Counted from the first letter of the stretch, positions 7,625-16,470 are shown. The stretch: DNA of 49,829 bases from an uncultured Marvinbryantia sp. (GCA_947630735.1 CANRIR010000012.1:1-49829); one strand, 5' to 3'. Translations and numbers: made by a program. Notes: generated from the sequence alone by a model not told the origin.

Positions 7625-9631
7625 TTACTCCTCCGGGATCAGCGTGATAATATCTTTAATCGGCATACATATGTCGTCGCACTCTTTTGCCCTATGATTT
7701 TCTAAGATTATCCTTGCGGCATTCTGCATAGCTGGAAAGCCTGTCCGGGTAAGCTGATTGGCATAGATAACCACATTTACTCCACGAGCCTTGAATTCAT
7801 TCTCGGTCACCGTATTAAATGACGTTGGAACCACGACAAGTGACGTAGTCTTATCCTCCATGCGGAATTTCCCGACAAATTCAAAAACTTCTGACGGGTC
7901 CTTTTTACGGCTATGTATCATGATCGCGTCGGCACCTGCCCTGACATACGCGGAGGCACGGGTGAGTGCGTCTTCCATACCTCTCTCCAAAATCAGACTT
8001 TCTATTCTGGCGCAGATCATAAAGTCCCTGGTCTTTTGTGCCTTTTTGCCCGCAGCAATCTTGGCGCTGAAGTTCTCGATGCTGTCCTGTGTCTGCTGGA
8101 CTTCAGTGCCAAAAAGCGAGTTCTTTTTGAGCCCGGTCTTGTCCTCAATGATAACCATCGAAACGCCCATGCGTTCAAGCGTTCTGACTGTATACACAAA
8201 ATGCTCAGGCAGACTGCCGGTGTCGCCGTCAAAGATAATAGGCTTTGTGGTGACCTCCATGATATCGTCAATCGTGCGGAAACGGCTTGTCATGTCAACT
8301 AGCTCTATATCCGGCTTGCCTTTGGCGGTGCTGTCACAGAGCGAGCTTATCCACATGGCATCAAATTGGTAAGTCTTGCCGTCCTGCAAGACTTTCGTCT
8401 GCTCGGCGATAAGACCGGTTATCCCGCTGTGGGCTTCAATAGCCGTGACGCAGCCTTTCATTTCAATCAGTTTTTTAAGCCTGCCTCGGCGTATATCCGG
8501 TATGGAAAGCTGAGAGCGGAACTGTTTTTCCAACTCGTTGAATTTTTCATCTTTTGAATACGGAAATTCTACCAGTTCACCGCCGTAAGACGAAAGAATA
8601 TCCAAGACCTCATCACGAATTGGTTTCTGAAAGCCTGTCTCCCAGTCATCTCCGTGGACCACATAATCCGGCTTTAACTCGCCAAGAACATCACGGTAGC
8701 TGAGCGATTTCTGCTCAACGACCCTATATACACCGGCTATATTTTCAAACAGTGATTTCCTTTCGGAAAATGGGATCATCGGGTATCTTTTGAAACTTGC
8801 AACTGCCTCGTCGGAAAGGACGCCTATAATGAGTTTTCCCAGCCGCTGGGCTTTCTTTATTATCGCAATATGGCCACTGTGGACGATATCTGTTGAAAAG
8901 CACATGTAAACGGTTCTATTTTTCATCTCTCTGACTCTTTCCAACACCGTTTTCAGGTCCTCAGGCGTGTCAATTTCCGAACAAAGCCTGTTTTTAATAT
9001 CCAGCGGTACAAGTGTGCATTTGTCTGAAATTTCGTTAAATGCATTCTCTGCATAACATTTTCTGTTTCCGTTTTCGCAATATTCTATTATTTTCTCAAG
9101 CCATATTTTCCAGTCATCAAGCTTTAACTTATACAACGGCTGTGCGGACAATGCATCATCAAAAAATTCTATTCCAATCTTGTCCACGCGATTATTATGT
9201 ACGATCGCCTTAAAATCTTTTTCAGGCAGCGGGCCCGCAGAACTAACGGTCACGCAGCTTAATCCGCTTGATATGATATCTTCAAGAACAGACTTTTCAA
9301 AGACAAGATCCCCATGCATAAGAATTATATCGTCGTCGAGAAAAGCCTGCGCAAGGTAAATGGAGTAGATATAGTTCGTTTCAGCATATTCAGGATTTTT
9401 TATGAACGTAATATTTAGCGGCAGGTCGAGCGATCGGCAATATTTTTCCAGATCACCGTCATGATAACCAGTTGTCATTACAACATCGGTGATACCGGAA
9501 TCCGTAAGCAGCCTGAGTTGGCGGGAAAGTATCGTTTCGCCTATGGATATTTCGGTCATGCACTTCGGGTGTTCAGATGCCAGGGCACCCATCCGGTGAC
9601 CGAGACCGGAGTTGAGGATTAGAGATTTCAT
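7625..9631 (-). CDS. aepX: Three-module nucleotidyltransferase / cytidylyltransferase-like / PEP mutase
   Basis: A 668-residue fusion. Residues 1-235 form a MobA/LicC-like nucleotidyltransferase (NSGLGHRM at 7-14, PK at 22-23, MHGDLVF near 105), the type of domain (PntC) shown to activate phosphonates as CMP esters. Residues 239-366 form a TagD-like cytidylyltransferase fold with HSGH (251-254), but the C-terminal ISSTxI-type motif is replaced by YSKDEKFNEL. Residues about 382-668 are PEP mutase, with the catalytic loop EDK-x5-NS (EDKTGLKKNS, 496-505) and TSLCDSTAKGKPD-like substrate loop (ISSLCDSTAKGKPD). PEP mutase converts PEP to phosphonopyruvate. One chain therefore combines the first pathway step and the final activation. 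The AGGAGG site is 13 bases from the ATG, rather far. Confidence 0.92.
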   Translation of the reverse strand: MKSLILNSGLGHRMGALASEHPKCMTEISIGETILSRQLRLLTDSGITDVVMTTGYHDGDLEKYCRSLDLPLNITFIKNPEYAETNYIYSIYLAQAFLDDDIILMHGDLVFEKSVLEDIISSGLSCVTVSSAGPLPEKDFKAIVHNNRVDKIGIEFFDDALSAQPLYKLKLDDWKIWLEKIIEYCENGNRKCYAENAFNEISDKCTLVPLDIKNRLCSEIDTPEDLKTVLERVREMKNRTVYMCFSTDIVHSGHIAIIKKAQRLGKLIIGVLSDEAVASFKRYPMIPFSERKSLFENIAGVYRVVEQKSLSYRDVLGELKPDYVVHGDDWETGFQKPIRDEVLDILSSYGGELVEFPYSKDEKFNELEKQFRSQLSIPDIRRGRLKKLIEMKGCVTAIEAHSGITGLIAEQTKVLQDGKTYQFDAMWISSLCDSTAKGKPDIELVDMTSRFRTIDDIMEVTTKPIIFDGDTGSLPEHFVYTVRTLERMGVSMVIIEDKTGLKKNSLFGTEVQQTQDSIENFSAKIAAGKKAQKTRDFMICARIESLILERGMEDALTRASAYVRAGADAIMIHSRKKDPSEVFEFVGKFRMEDKTTSLVVVPTSFNTVTENEFKARGVNVVIYANQLTRTGFPAMQNAARIILENHRAKECDDICMPIKDIITLIPEE

Positions 9632-9697
9632 TGCGGAGTCTTTGCCTCCTTTTTTCTATTCGCTTTCATGAATTTAAAAAGGTTCTATCATGCAATT

Positions 9698-10981
9698 TTA
9701 ACTGCGATGAAATACAAACTGTATTCGCGATGTACAGTGCTCTTTATCTGAATCGAACAAATCGGCGTTGTACATAAGAGATAGAATTATAAAGCCATAT
9801 TTTATAAGATCCCTATATGCTTCTGTCTGCCACATCGTCATAATTGCCAAAAGACTTGCTAAAAGCGGCATATAAGCATACCCGTATCTTCCCTTGTCAA
9901 AGCGCACCGCCGTGCAGATGAAAATTCCAAGCAAAATGACAAACGCCAGAAATCCTCCTTCAAATATTACCTGAAGATAATAACTATGTACATTTATCCA
10001 ACTACGCCCTCCAAAAAACCTCAGATACATCTCTGAGCTTTGTAATCCTTTTCCAAATATCCATCCTCCGGCTTGAATTTCTTTCCATGCTACAGACCAA
10101 ATTCTACTCCGCCCCATATATGTTATACTTTTTCCAAGAGTATTAAAAATAAATGAAAAGATTGCGTTATCTTGGATATTTATAAACTGAATCATAAAAA
10201 ACAAAAAAAATAATGCGCCAACAATCAGAGTTGCTTTGGAAAAACACTTTCTTATCAACTTATTTCTAGAAACAATCATAAATACACTAAAAACTACTTC
10301 CGCGATGATTGCTGTTGCGATATTCTGGATAAAAATAAACCAAAATCCGCTTATCAAAACCGACCAGTCCCAAATCAGATAATGATTTTTATAATAGACT
10401 ATACGAAATAAGGCTACAGTAATCGCTAAGTGAATCATCATGCAGGAGGGATTATCGTATCCTAAAAACCAACAATTTCTGTATTTAGAAAGATATGTAT
10501 ACATTCCGTCAGGATACAGTATTCTACATATAGTATTGATATGAGTATAAAAACCAAGTACAGCAGACAGTGTAAGTGGCAGAATATGTGCATCCATTTC
10601 TAAGACTATCTGGACAAAAAGAGTCAAGACAATAACATATGCGCAATTCTTTATCCAAACGTCAATTGCCGCTCCGTTCACAACTGTAGAAAATAGCAGC
10701 CACACCTCAAATATCGTTGTTCCTATAATTAAAGCATTCAGATTTATTTTCCGTATAACAAAAATAAAAACCGTAGACAGCACAGCGATGTATCTTGCAA
10801 TCTGAAAGATCGAATGTACGGGGGTGGTCGCGATATAATCTGGCTCAAATAATGCAAGAATCACAAAAGCTGAATAGATAATGAGAAGACACTTTTGTTT
10901 GTCAATACAAACTGTAAACGGCAAATTTAGTTCAGTTGATGTTACTGTAGGCATTTGTTCAATCTCAGGAAATTCTCTCAT
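9698..10981 (-). CDS. O-antigen polymerase/ligase-like membrane protein
   Basis: A 427-residue polytopic membrane protein with about ten hydrophobic segments (for example around residues 30-45, 62-80, 165-190, 235-255 and 345-365) and a large polar loop near residues 285-335 containing YMGRSRIWSVAWKEI and GKGLQSSEMY, as in O-antigen ligase/Wzy proteins. With a flippase next to it, it most likely polymerises lipid-linked repeat units outside the membrane. Sequence conservation in this family is too low for a firm substrate or for separating polymerase from ligase. The gene is markedly AT-rich. It lies 14 bp after the flippase gene and 66 bp before the PEP mutase fusion gene. Confidence 0.8.
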   Translation of the reverse strand: MREFPEIEQMPTVTSTELNLPFTVCIDKQKCLLIIYSAFVILALFEPDYIATTPVHSIFQIARYIAVLSTVFIFVIRKINLNALIIGTTIFEVWLLFSTVVNGAAIDVWIKNCAYVIVLTLFVQIVLEMDAHILPLTLSAVLGFYTHINTICRILYPDGMYTYLSKYRNCWFLGYDNPSCMMIHLAITVALFRIVYYKNHYLIWDWSVLISGFWFIFIQNIATAIIAEVVFSVFMIVSRNKLIRKCFSKATLIVGALFFLFFMIQFINIQDNAIFSFIFNTLGKSITYMGRSRIWSVAWKEIQAGGWIFGKGLQSSEMYLRFFGGRSWINVHSYYLQVIFEGGFLAFVILLGIFICTAVRFDKGRYGYAYMPLLASLLAIMTMWQTEAYRDLIKYGFIILSLMYNADLFDSDKEHCTSRIQFVFHRS

Positions 10982-10994
10982 ATTTTTACTTCCG

Positions 10995-12449
10995 TTATCT
11001 GTTAATTTTTTTAAGGCGGATTTTTGCGTAGATAATCTCTGTCGCTTCTGATAAAAATGGATTACGCAGAAACCATAATGCTGCGAAATAGCATGCAGCT
11101 GATATGGGAATCACAAGGCATATTCTCACCGCATAATGAATTGTGAGACATTTTGTCAAAAATACCACCATAGGAATCGACAAAGCCGCTATCCAATATT
11201 GGATATATTTTGAAAAGATTTCTTTTCGCTCGAAGAACTTTCCAGTATTCCAAAAGCACATAACCGATACCGTGGCCTCCGCCAACACCGTTGCTATAGC
11301 AGCGCCATTTTCTGCGAACTTTGGAATCAGGATCATATTGAAAACAAAATTCGTTATTGCTCCAGTCATCGTTGATTGCAAAATCAGCTTTTCCTTTTCC
11401 ATCGGTACAAAAATCTGCAAATTTGTTACAACGCTGAATGGTATGATGACAACAATCGGTGTCAAAAGACGCATCGTAAATCCTGCAAGGACAAATTTCT
11501 CTCCACCAAACAGGAGAATTATCTCGTCACTCAACATAAACAATCCGACAGCACATGGGATTGAAAGCATGAACACAAATTGATAAACTCTTGTCACCAT
11601 AGATTTTACTTTTTCATTCTCTTCGCTATGAAGATAATAAGACAAACGCGGAATCATCACAGCCCCCGCCGCCGTGATCAACGTGTTCATCATTTTGTTT
11701 ACCTTGACCGCCGCCGTGTATCTACCTACCGCTGTGTCATCTTTAAGAAAACCAAGCATAGTGCTATCAAGCACTGTGTATAGTTCGATGGAGACTGCCA
11801 TGGCAAACAGCCATAAAAGCGGTCTCAGGTGTTTTTTAATTTCATAATGCTTAAAGCGGCAAAACCGTATGTGCTTCCTTGCGTTTATAAAGTTCAGAAC
11901 ATATGAGCCCGACGATGCCAAAAGCTGAATCATTGCATATGGTACAACATCTTCCGGCTTGCGGACAAACAAGAAAAGCCCTATGAAAGCGATTCCCTGA
12001 AACAGTACAGATCTCAGCGCTATATATCGGTACTCTTCAACAGCCTGATACATCCACTCCATCCCCATGCCCTGTAAAAGAATGGCAAATGAATTTACAA
12101 GCAGGAGTGTTTCATATCCTTTTAGTTTTGGCACAGTTAACATTGCAATAATCAACAACACATAAGCAAAAAGCGTGGTACAACCGTTTATAATCAGCAT
12201 TTCCTGTGAAAATTTACTGAACCTGATGGAATCGTCCCGTAGTTTTGCTCCTTCGCGGGTGCCGTAATACTTCATGCCCAACATGGCGATCATGGTGAAA
12301 TAGGATATGACCGACTTAGTGAAACTTACCTGCCCGATGCCTGCGTCCCCCAAAATACGCGAGGCATAAGCAAAGGTAACAACAGGGAAAATTAGATTGG
12401 AAAGAGTCTTAATGCTATTAAATATACTATTGCGCAACAGGGATTTCAC
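10995..12449 (-). CDS. Polysaccharide flippase (Wzx/MATE-like fold)
   Basis: A 484-residue oligosaccharide flippase with the family N-terminus (NSIFNSIKTLSNLIFPVVTF then AYASRILGDAGIGQVSF) and 12-14 predicted membrane segments across its length. It would turn undecaprenyl-linked repeat units across the cytoplasmic membrane. Translation starts at a GTG (12449) four bases after the glycosyltransferase stop codon. A decayed copy of its 5' end lies at 13613-13810, showing a second flippase was once present. AT-rich, unlike the flanking chromosome. Confidence 0.9.
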   Translation of the reverse strand: MKSLLRNSIFNSIKTLSNLIFPVVTFAYASRILGDAGIGQVSFTKSVISYFTMIAMLGMKYYGTREGAKLRDDSIRFSKFSQEMLIINGCTTLFAYVLLIIAMLTVPKLKGYETLLLVNSFAILLQGMGMEWMYQAVEEYRYIALRSVLFQGIAFIGLFLFVRKPEDVVPYAMIQLLASSGSYVLNFINARKHIRFCRFKHYEIKKHLRPLLWLFAMAVSIELYTVLDSTMLGFLKDDTAVGRYTAAVKVNKMMNTLITAAGAVMIPRLSYYLHSEENEKVKSMVTRVYQFVFMLSIPCAVGLFMLSDEIILLFGGEKFVLAGFTMRLLTPIVVIIPFSVVTNLQIFVPMEKEKLILQSTMTGAITNFVFNMILIPKFAENGAAIATVLAEATVSVMCFWNTGKFFERKEIFSKYIQYWIAALSIPMVVFLTKCLTIHYAVRICLVIPISAACYFAALWFLRNPFLSEATEIIYAKIRLKKINR

Positions 12450-12452
12450 TTT

Positions 12453-13502
12453 TTACACACTCCGAAATACTCTTTTTACCCGAAAAACCGCCCAAATAGG
12501 CCAGACAAACGGGAAACGAAGTAAAAACTTTACAATAAGCCTTTTTCCTTTGATAAGAGTATTTGTAGAATAAATTGCCTCATGAAAATATGGCTTTGCC
12601 TTCATTTCATTTACCTCGTGGACGATATCTCTATAGTGCATCTGATTAGATGGATGAAAAAAATAGCAATTTAATTCACAAATAATCAGGCGAAAGGCTC
12701 TTGCATCTATTGCTTCCTTTGAAATTCCTAAGTCTTTGCCGTCAATAAGTTTAAAAAGCTCCCTCATAAATAATTCACTCATTCTTGGCCAATTCGCATT
12801 ATACCGATGGAGCGATGACGATTCCACCTGTGTACGATAGTGATAGCCAATACAGTCACACGCAGTAATGTTAGAAGCTGTACGAAATATAGCAACATTA
12901 AAAAGTACTTCCTCTCCCGGATGAAGTCCAAGCGGAAAAATAATCCCATGTTCTCTTAAAAAGTCTGTTTTATATAACTTGTTCCACGGCACTCCCAAAG
13001 CGGAAATCGTCGGATACCCTCCCATTCCATACTTAGGCGCAAGAGTTTTGTTCAACAGAAAAGCCCTGTTATGAATATTTTTATCATATTGTTCTTTTCC
13101 AAATGTCCGCACTTGTTTACTTTCGTTTTCAGACTCTGCATAACACCCTCCCGCAAGAAAAACCTCAGTTTCTTCTACCGGCAAGGAATGAACCATATTC
13201 TCAAAATAATCCTCATCATACCAATCGTCAGGATCCGCAAAAGCTGTCCAATCGCCTGTAGCAATCTTGATACCGTCATTTCTCGCCGCACTTACACCTT
13301 GATTTTCCTTATGTATACATATAATGCGTTCATCTTTAGCGGCATATTCATTACAAATCGTCCCACAGTTATCTGGGGAACCATCATCAATAAGTATGAT
13401 TTCCAAATTTTTATAGGTCTGATTAACAATACTGTTCAGACATTGGCGTATATATGGCTCTACATTATACACGGGGACAATAACCGACAGTTTAGGGTAC
13501 AT
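12453..13502 (-). CDS. Family 2 glycosyltransferase
   Basis: A 349-residue GT2 enzyme. The N-terminal GT-A domain shows KLSVIVPVYNVEPYIRQ, the nucleotide-binding ILIDDGSPD, the GVSAARNDGI segment and a DxD-type metal site in ADPDDWYDEDYF (about residue 92). It would add one sugar to the lipid-linked acceptor on the cytoplasmic side; donor and linkage cannot be read. ATG at 13502 is chosen over one seven codons upstream because AAAGGAAA precedes it at proper distance and the protein then begins with the usual MYPKLSVIVPVYN. It is the only intact non-initiating glycosyltransferase in the operon. Confidence 0.92.
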   Translation of the reverse strand: MYPKLSVIVPVYNVEPYIRQCLNSIVNQTYKNLEIILIDDGSPDNCGTICNEYAAKDERIICIHKENQGVSAARNDGIKIATGDWTAFADPDDWYDEDYFENMVHSLPVEETEVFLAGGCYAESENESKQVRTFGKEQYDKNIHNRAFLLNKTLAPKYGMGGYPTISALGVPWNKLYKTDFLREHGIIFPLGLHPGEEVLFNVAIFRTASNITACDCIGYHYRTQVESSSLHRYNANWPRMSELFMRELFKLIDGKDLGISKEAIDARAFRLIICELNCYFFHPSNQMHYRDIVHEVNEMKAKPYFHEAIYSTNTLIKGKRLIVKFLLRFPFVWPIWAVFRVKRVFRSV

Positions 13503-13539
13503 ACAAAGTTTCCTTTCATGCAAAATTTTTTGTCAACTT

Positions 13540-13616
13540 TCATTGTTTTCAAGTATTAACGAAATACTGTGTTTATTTTATTCTGATTCCTGTGAAAAAG
13601 CAAAGTAATCTCCATG
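13540..13616 (-). pseudogene. Remnant of a licD 3' end
   Basis: This stretch aligns base by base with the 3' end of the intact licD gene at 14651-15505: shared runs include ATGGAGATTAC, CACAGTATTTCGT and GAAA.CAATGA on the minus strand. It begins inside what would be the flippase remnant, so the two fragments are joined directly. No open frame of useful length remains. Confidence 0.65.
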
Positions 13617-13810
13617 CGAGTGCCATAATACTTCATGCGCAACAGGGCAGTCATGATTAAATAGGATATAACTGACTTAGTAAAGCTCACCTATCTGATA
13701 TCTGTGTCTTCTAAAATACGGGAACCATAAGCAAAAATGATACTAGGAAAAATCAGATCAGAAAGAGGCTTAATAATATTAAACAAACTGTTGCGTAGTG
13801 AGAATTTCAT
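13613..13810 (-). pseudogene. Remnant of a flippase 5' end
   Basis: About 66 codons aligned without gaps to the start of the intact flippase (12449 downward), roughly three-quarters identical by eye. It reads MKFSLRNSLFNIIKPLSDL and later FTKSVISY and MKYYGTR, but a TAG (13693-13691) replaces the Gln codon of the intact GIGQVSF. The homology stops at the TR codons and passes straight into the licD remnant, marking a deletion junction. Confidence 0.8.
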
Positions 13811-13814
13811 TTCT

Positions 13815-13841
13815 TTACACGCTCCGCATACTGTTCTTTAC
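13815..13841 (-). pseudogene. Remnant of a glycosyltransferase 3' end
   Basis: The last eight codons read VKNSMRSV and a stop, matching VKRVFRSV and stop at the end of the intact GT2 gene (12453). The stop-to-ATG spacing to the flippase remnant copies the intact pair. It lies just after the methyltransferase stop codon. Confidence 0.55.
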
Positions 13842-13847
13842 CTATTT

Positions 13848-14516
13848 TTACTTTGAAAATAAATAAAACGATTTTGTCATAAACAGTATTTTTTCTTTAC
13901 GGATAATTGCATCTGGGAAAAGTTCCTTTAATTCTTTTAACGTCAGCAGTCTGACACTGCCTGCTATTTTGACAGCCTGTTCCCAACTATCACCCCAACC
14001 ATCAGTAGAGCCAAATCCCATTCCTTTTGCATGTTTCCTTCCAGCCTTAAAATATCGAACAAGAAAGGCCTTTAAGTTTAGTGGAAGCAGTTGAAAAAAA
14101 GGCAGCATAAAATGCGGTTCCATGAAAAACCACTTATTTGGAGTCTGCAAATAGTAATGTACTCCCGTTCTTTGCATTTCGGAAGCCATATGCTTTTGCT
14201 TTTCTAACCCTCCAATATGTTCAATCACAGAATTGGAAAAGACCAAGTCAAACTGTTTATCCGCATATTCGCTCAAATTTGCCGCATCTCCAGCTACGCT
14301 GAACACATTTTCATATGTATCAGGAATATCTGTTTTATCAAGATTTAAAAGTGTAAAATCAGCTGAATTAAAATATCTGAAATTCATTGATTGCCAATAT
14401 GATAAGGTCCCTCCTAAATCCAGAACAGTTATTCTTCTGTTTGAGATGTTTTTAGAAAGCAGCTTGCTAAAGTAAAAGTCTTCAAATTCAGACATCCGTT
14501 TTTTTCGGCAAGCCAA
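13848..14516 (-). CDS. SAM-dependent class I methyltransferase
   Basis: About 222 residues. The SAM-binding motif I is ITVLDLGGTLSYW, the acidic second strand is TLLNLDK, and FDLVFSNSVIEHI is motif IV/post-motif, as in Methyltransf_11/23 proteins. A role in methylating the sugar chain or its phosphonate substituent is suggested only by operon position. The 5' end is uncertain: the frame opens at TTG (14516) without a ribosome site, while a good AAAAGGAG plus ATG (14557) upstream leads in another frame to a stop after eight codons. A one-base change near 14550 would join them, so the gene may be slightly truncated or frameshifted. Internal ATG at 14495 is the other option. Confidence 0.8.
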   Translation of the reverse strand: MACRKKRMSEFEDFYFSKLLSKNISNRRITVLDLGGTLSYWQSMNFRYFNSADFTLLNLDKTDIPDTYENVFSVAGDAANLSEYADKQFDLVFSNSVIEHIGGLEKQKHMASEMQRTGVHYYLQTPNKWFFMEPHFMLPFFQLLPLNLKAFLVRYFKAGRKHAKGMGFGSTDGWGDSWEQAVKIAGSVRLLTLKELKELFPDAIIRKEKILFMTKSFYLFSK

Positions 14517-14650
14517 TGAAATTCGGTTTCTCAGTGTAATATGTGTTTTTCTTTCATCTTGAAGGAACTCCTTTTATAGGTAAAAATATACCCCAAAAAG
14601 TAAGGTCTCAGTTTTTGGCGTAATACTGCGTTTCCATTTGTATACGATTA

Positions 14651-15505
14651 TTATTGCAAGCCGTCATTGCTTTCATATATTGACGAAATACTGTGACAAT
14701 TTCGCTCCGATTCCGGTGGAAAAGACATGTAATCTCCATAAAGCTGGGTCAAGTAAGTCTCGAAGTCCTGCGGGCCGCGCCATTTCTGTCCCTCAAACTC
14801 ATAAAAAAGTCCCTCGCCAAAGATTTCTTTACGAAACATTTCCTTGAACTTGTACCCGCTCATTGCGTTAAAAAGCCATTTCGACTTTGCTAATGGGTAT
14901 TTCTTTACCGCTTTGTCTAACTTTTTTATCTCTCTGTCAAACCTAAATACCTTTTCTACTGGAAACCTTTTTCCAAATTCTATAAGTAGTTTTTCTGCTA
15001 GGGGACGATTTGGTTTTTGTGTGTCCACATTTATACTGAAAATAGAAAACCGATATGCGGCTCTGCGCCATAAGATATAATACTCCCTGAATTTGCGCAG
15101 GACAGACTGGTTTGGCATTCCATCCAAAGGAAATATATCGATCCAAATATTTGTAATCTCCTCAATTTTTGCAGCATTTCTGCGGACTTTAATAGAAGGA
15201 TCTTCAATTTTAGTAAAATATCTCCGCATATTTGAGTCAGAAGTAAAATAATTATGCACGTCGAATGGCACCTGCTTCATTTCACTCAATAGCAAAAAAC
15301 GTTCATAATCTTCCCGCAGCAGACCAAAATCCATATCGTCATCCCATGGAATAAAGCCCTTGTGTCGGACAGCTCCTAAAAACGTACCATCCAACATAAA
15401 ATATCTCAGATCATGCTCATCACAAAATGCCACAAATTTCTTCGCCATCTCCAGTTCTGCCAGTTGTAACCTTCTCAGCGGCGTCAACCCCATTTCTCCA
15501 CTCAC
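14651..15505 (-). CDS. LicD family phosphotransferase (second copy)
   Basis: A 284-residue LicD protein, the family that transfers phosphocholine and similar phospho-alcohol groups from CDP/CMP donors to surface sugars. The signature runs MLDGTFLGAVRHKG and FIPWDDDMDFGLLREDYERF; the Asp cluster WDDD binds metal and substrate. IWIDIFPLDGMP and the C-terminal GDYMSFPPESER are also family features. Its ATG overlaps the stop of the other licD by 4 bp (ATGA), so the two are translationally coupled. Given the PEP mutase module in the operon, the likely donor is CMP-hydroxyethylphosphonate rather than CDP-choline; that is inference. The 3' end has a decayed duplicate at 13540-13616. Confidence 0.92.
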   Translation of the reverse strand: MSGEMGLTPLRRLQLAELEMAKKFVAFCDEHDLRYFMLDGTFLGAVRHKGFIPWDDDMDFGLLREDYERFLLLSEMKQVPFDVHNYFTSDSNMRRYFTKIEDPSIKVRRNAAKIEEITNIWIDIFPLDGMPNQSVLRKFREYYILWRRAAYRFSIFSINVDTQKPNRPLAEKLLIEFGKRFPVEKVFRFDREIKKLDKAVKKYPLAKSKWLFNAMSGYKFKEMFRKEIFGEGLFYEFEGQKWRGPQDFETYLTQLYGDYMSFPPESERNCHSISSIYESNDGLQ

Positions 15506-16380
15506 CTCTTGGTATATATCAACTCAGCTTCAGCCCCATGCACATTCCTCTCTGATACCGGAGGAATTAACATATAGTCACCATAAATTTTTCTAAGATA
15601 ATTTGGTGCATCAGACGGACCATTCAATAAAAGATCCTCAAATTCATAAAGAGTACCGTTTCCAAATATCTCACGCCTGGTTATTTCTTTGAATTTATAC
15701 GGACCTATTCCGTTATATATCCATTCAGACTTATCAAACGGGTATTTTGTAAAAAGCTTATCCAATTTACGGATCCACTTATGCATATCACTGTTCAGAC
15801 CGAACCTAGTAAACAGCGCAACCTTGATAATGACCATCTCCACAAAGGTTCTGTTCCGCTTTATGTTTACTTTATCAAGAGTTGACAAATGATACATTGC
15901 ACGCGTACACAGAACTCTTAGCATATGTATCTTTCGCTTTAACCAGTTTCCGGGCAATCCGTCAAATGGGAATATGTCCACCCAGACGAATTCCTCGCGA
16001 TCAACCATACTGCACGTCCGCTTTATCTTGTACCTTGTATCGACTATTCGCGTAAAATAAAAATGATGGGTAAGATTACCGTCATTCGGGTCATTCGTGA
16101 CAACACGGATATGTTCAGGAAGAGTTCTCGCGATACCTTTTACAAAACGGTCATAATCCTCTCTTGGAATCCCTATGTCAAAATCATCGTCCCACGGAAT
16201 GAAGCCTTTATGGCGCAACGCTCCTATCAGTGTTCCGCCAATAATATAATATCTGATATTATTTTCATCAAAGAAAGGTTTGATAACCTTGACAATATCC
16301 CAAATAATATTTTGTACTTCAGACCTTCCTTTAGATTTCGATATATTATTTTTCTCTACCGGCACATTTATTTCTTCCAC
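15502..16380 (-). CDS. LicD family phosphotransferase (first copy)
   Basis: A 292-residue LicD protein with IIGGTLIGALRHKG, FIPWDDDFDIGIPREDYDRF, WVDIFPFDGLP and GDYMLIPPVSER. It is clearly a paralogue of its coupled neighbour but differs over its whole length, so the two may modify different sugars or positions. The start is a GTG (16380) with GCGAGGAA seven bases upstream. A 90-bp gap separates it from the sugar transferase gene; it carries no recognisable gene. Confidence 0.92.
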   Translation of the reverse strand: MEEINVPVEKNNISKSKGRSEVQNIIWDIVKVIKPFFDENNIRYYIIGGTLIGALRHKGFIPWDDDFDIGIPREDYDRFVKGIARTLPEHIRVVTNDPNDGNLTHHFYFTRIVDTRYKIKRTCSMVDREEFVWVDIFPFDGLPGNWLKRKIHMLRVLCTRAMYHLSTLDKVNIKRNRTFVEMVIIKVALFTRFGLNSDMHKWIRKLDKLFTKYPFDKSEWIYNGIGPYKFKEITRREIFGNGTLYEFEDLLLNGPSDAPNYLRKIYGDYMLIPPVSERNVHGAEAELIYTKR

Positions 16381-16470
16381 TTATGCATTCCTCGCACTTC
16401 GACCTAGCATCGAGGCATCCGCTGTTGTCTCCATATACGCTTAGTCTTCTGTTTGAATTGATTTTCTTCA

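Noticed and set aside
14600-14650. Another licD 3' remnant before the methyltransferase (GTAATACTGCGTTTCC)
   Set aside because: Only about 15 bases resemble the licD end, too few to separate from chance.
16381-16470. A 17-codon open frame (METTADASMLGRSARNA) between sugar transferase and licD
   Set aside because: No ribosome site precedes its ATG; the purine-rich site within it fits the licD GTG instead.
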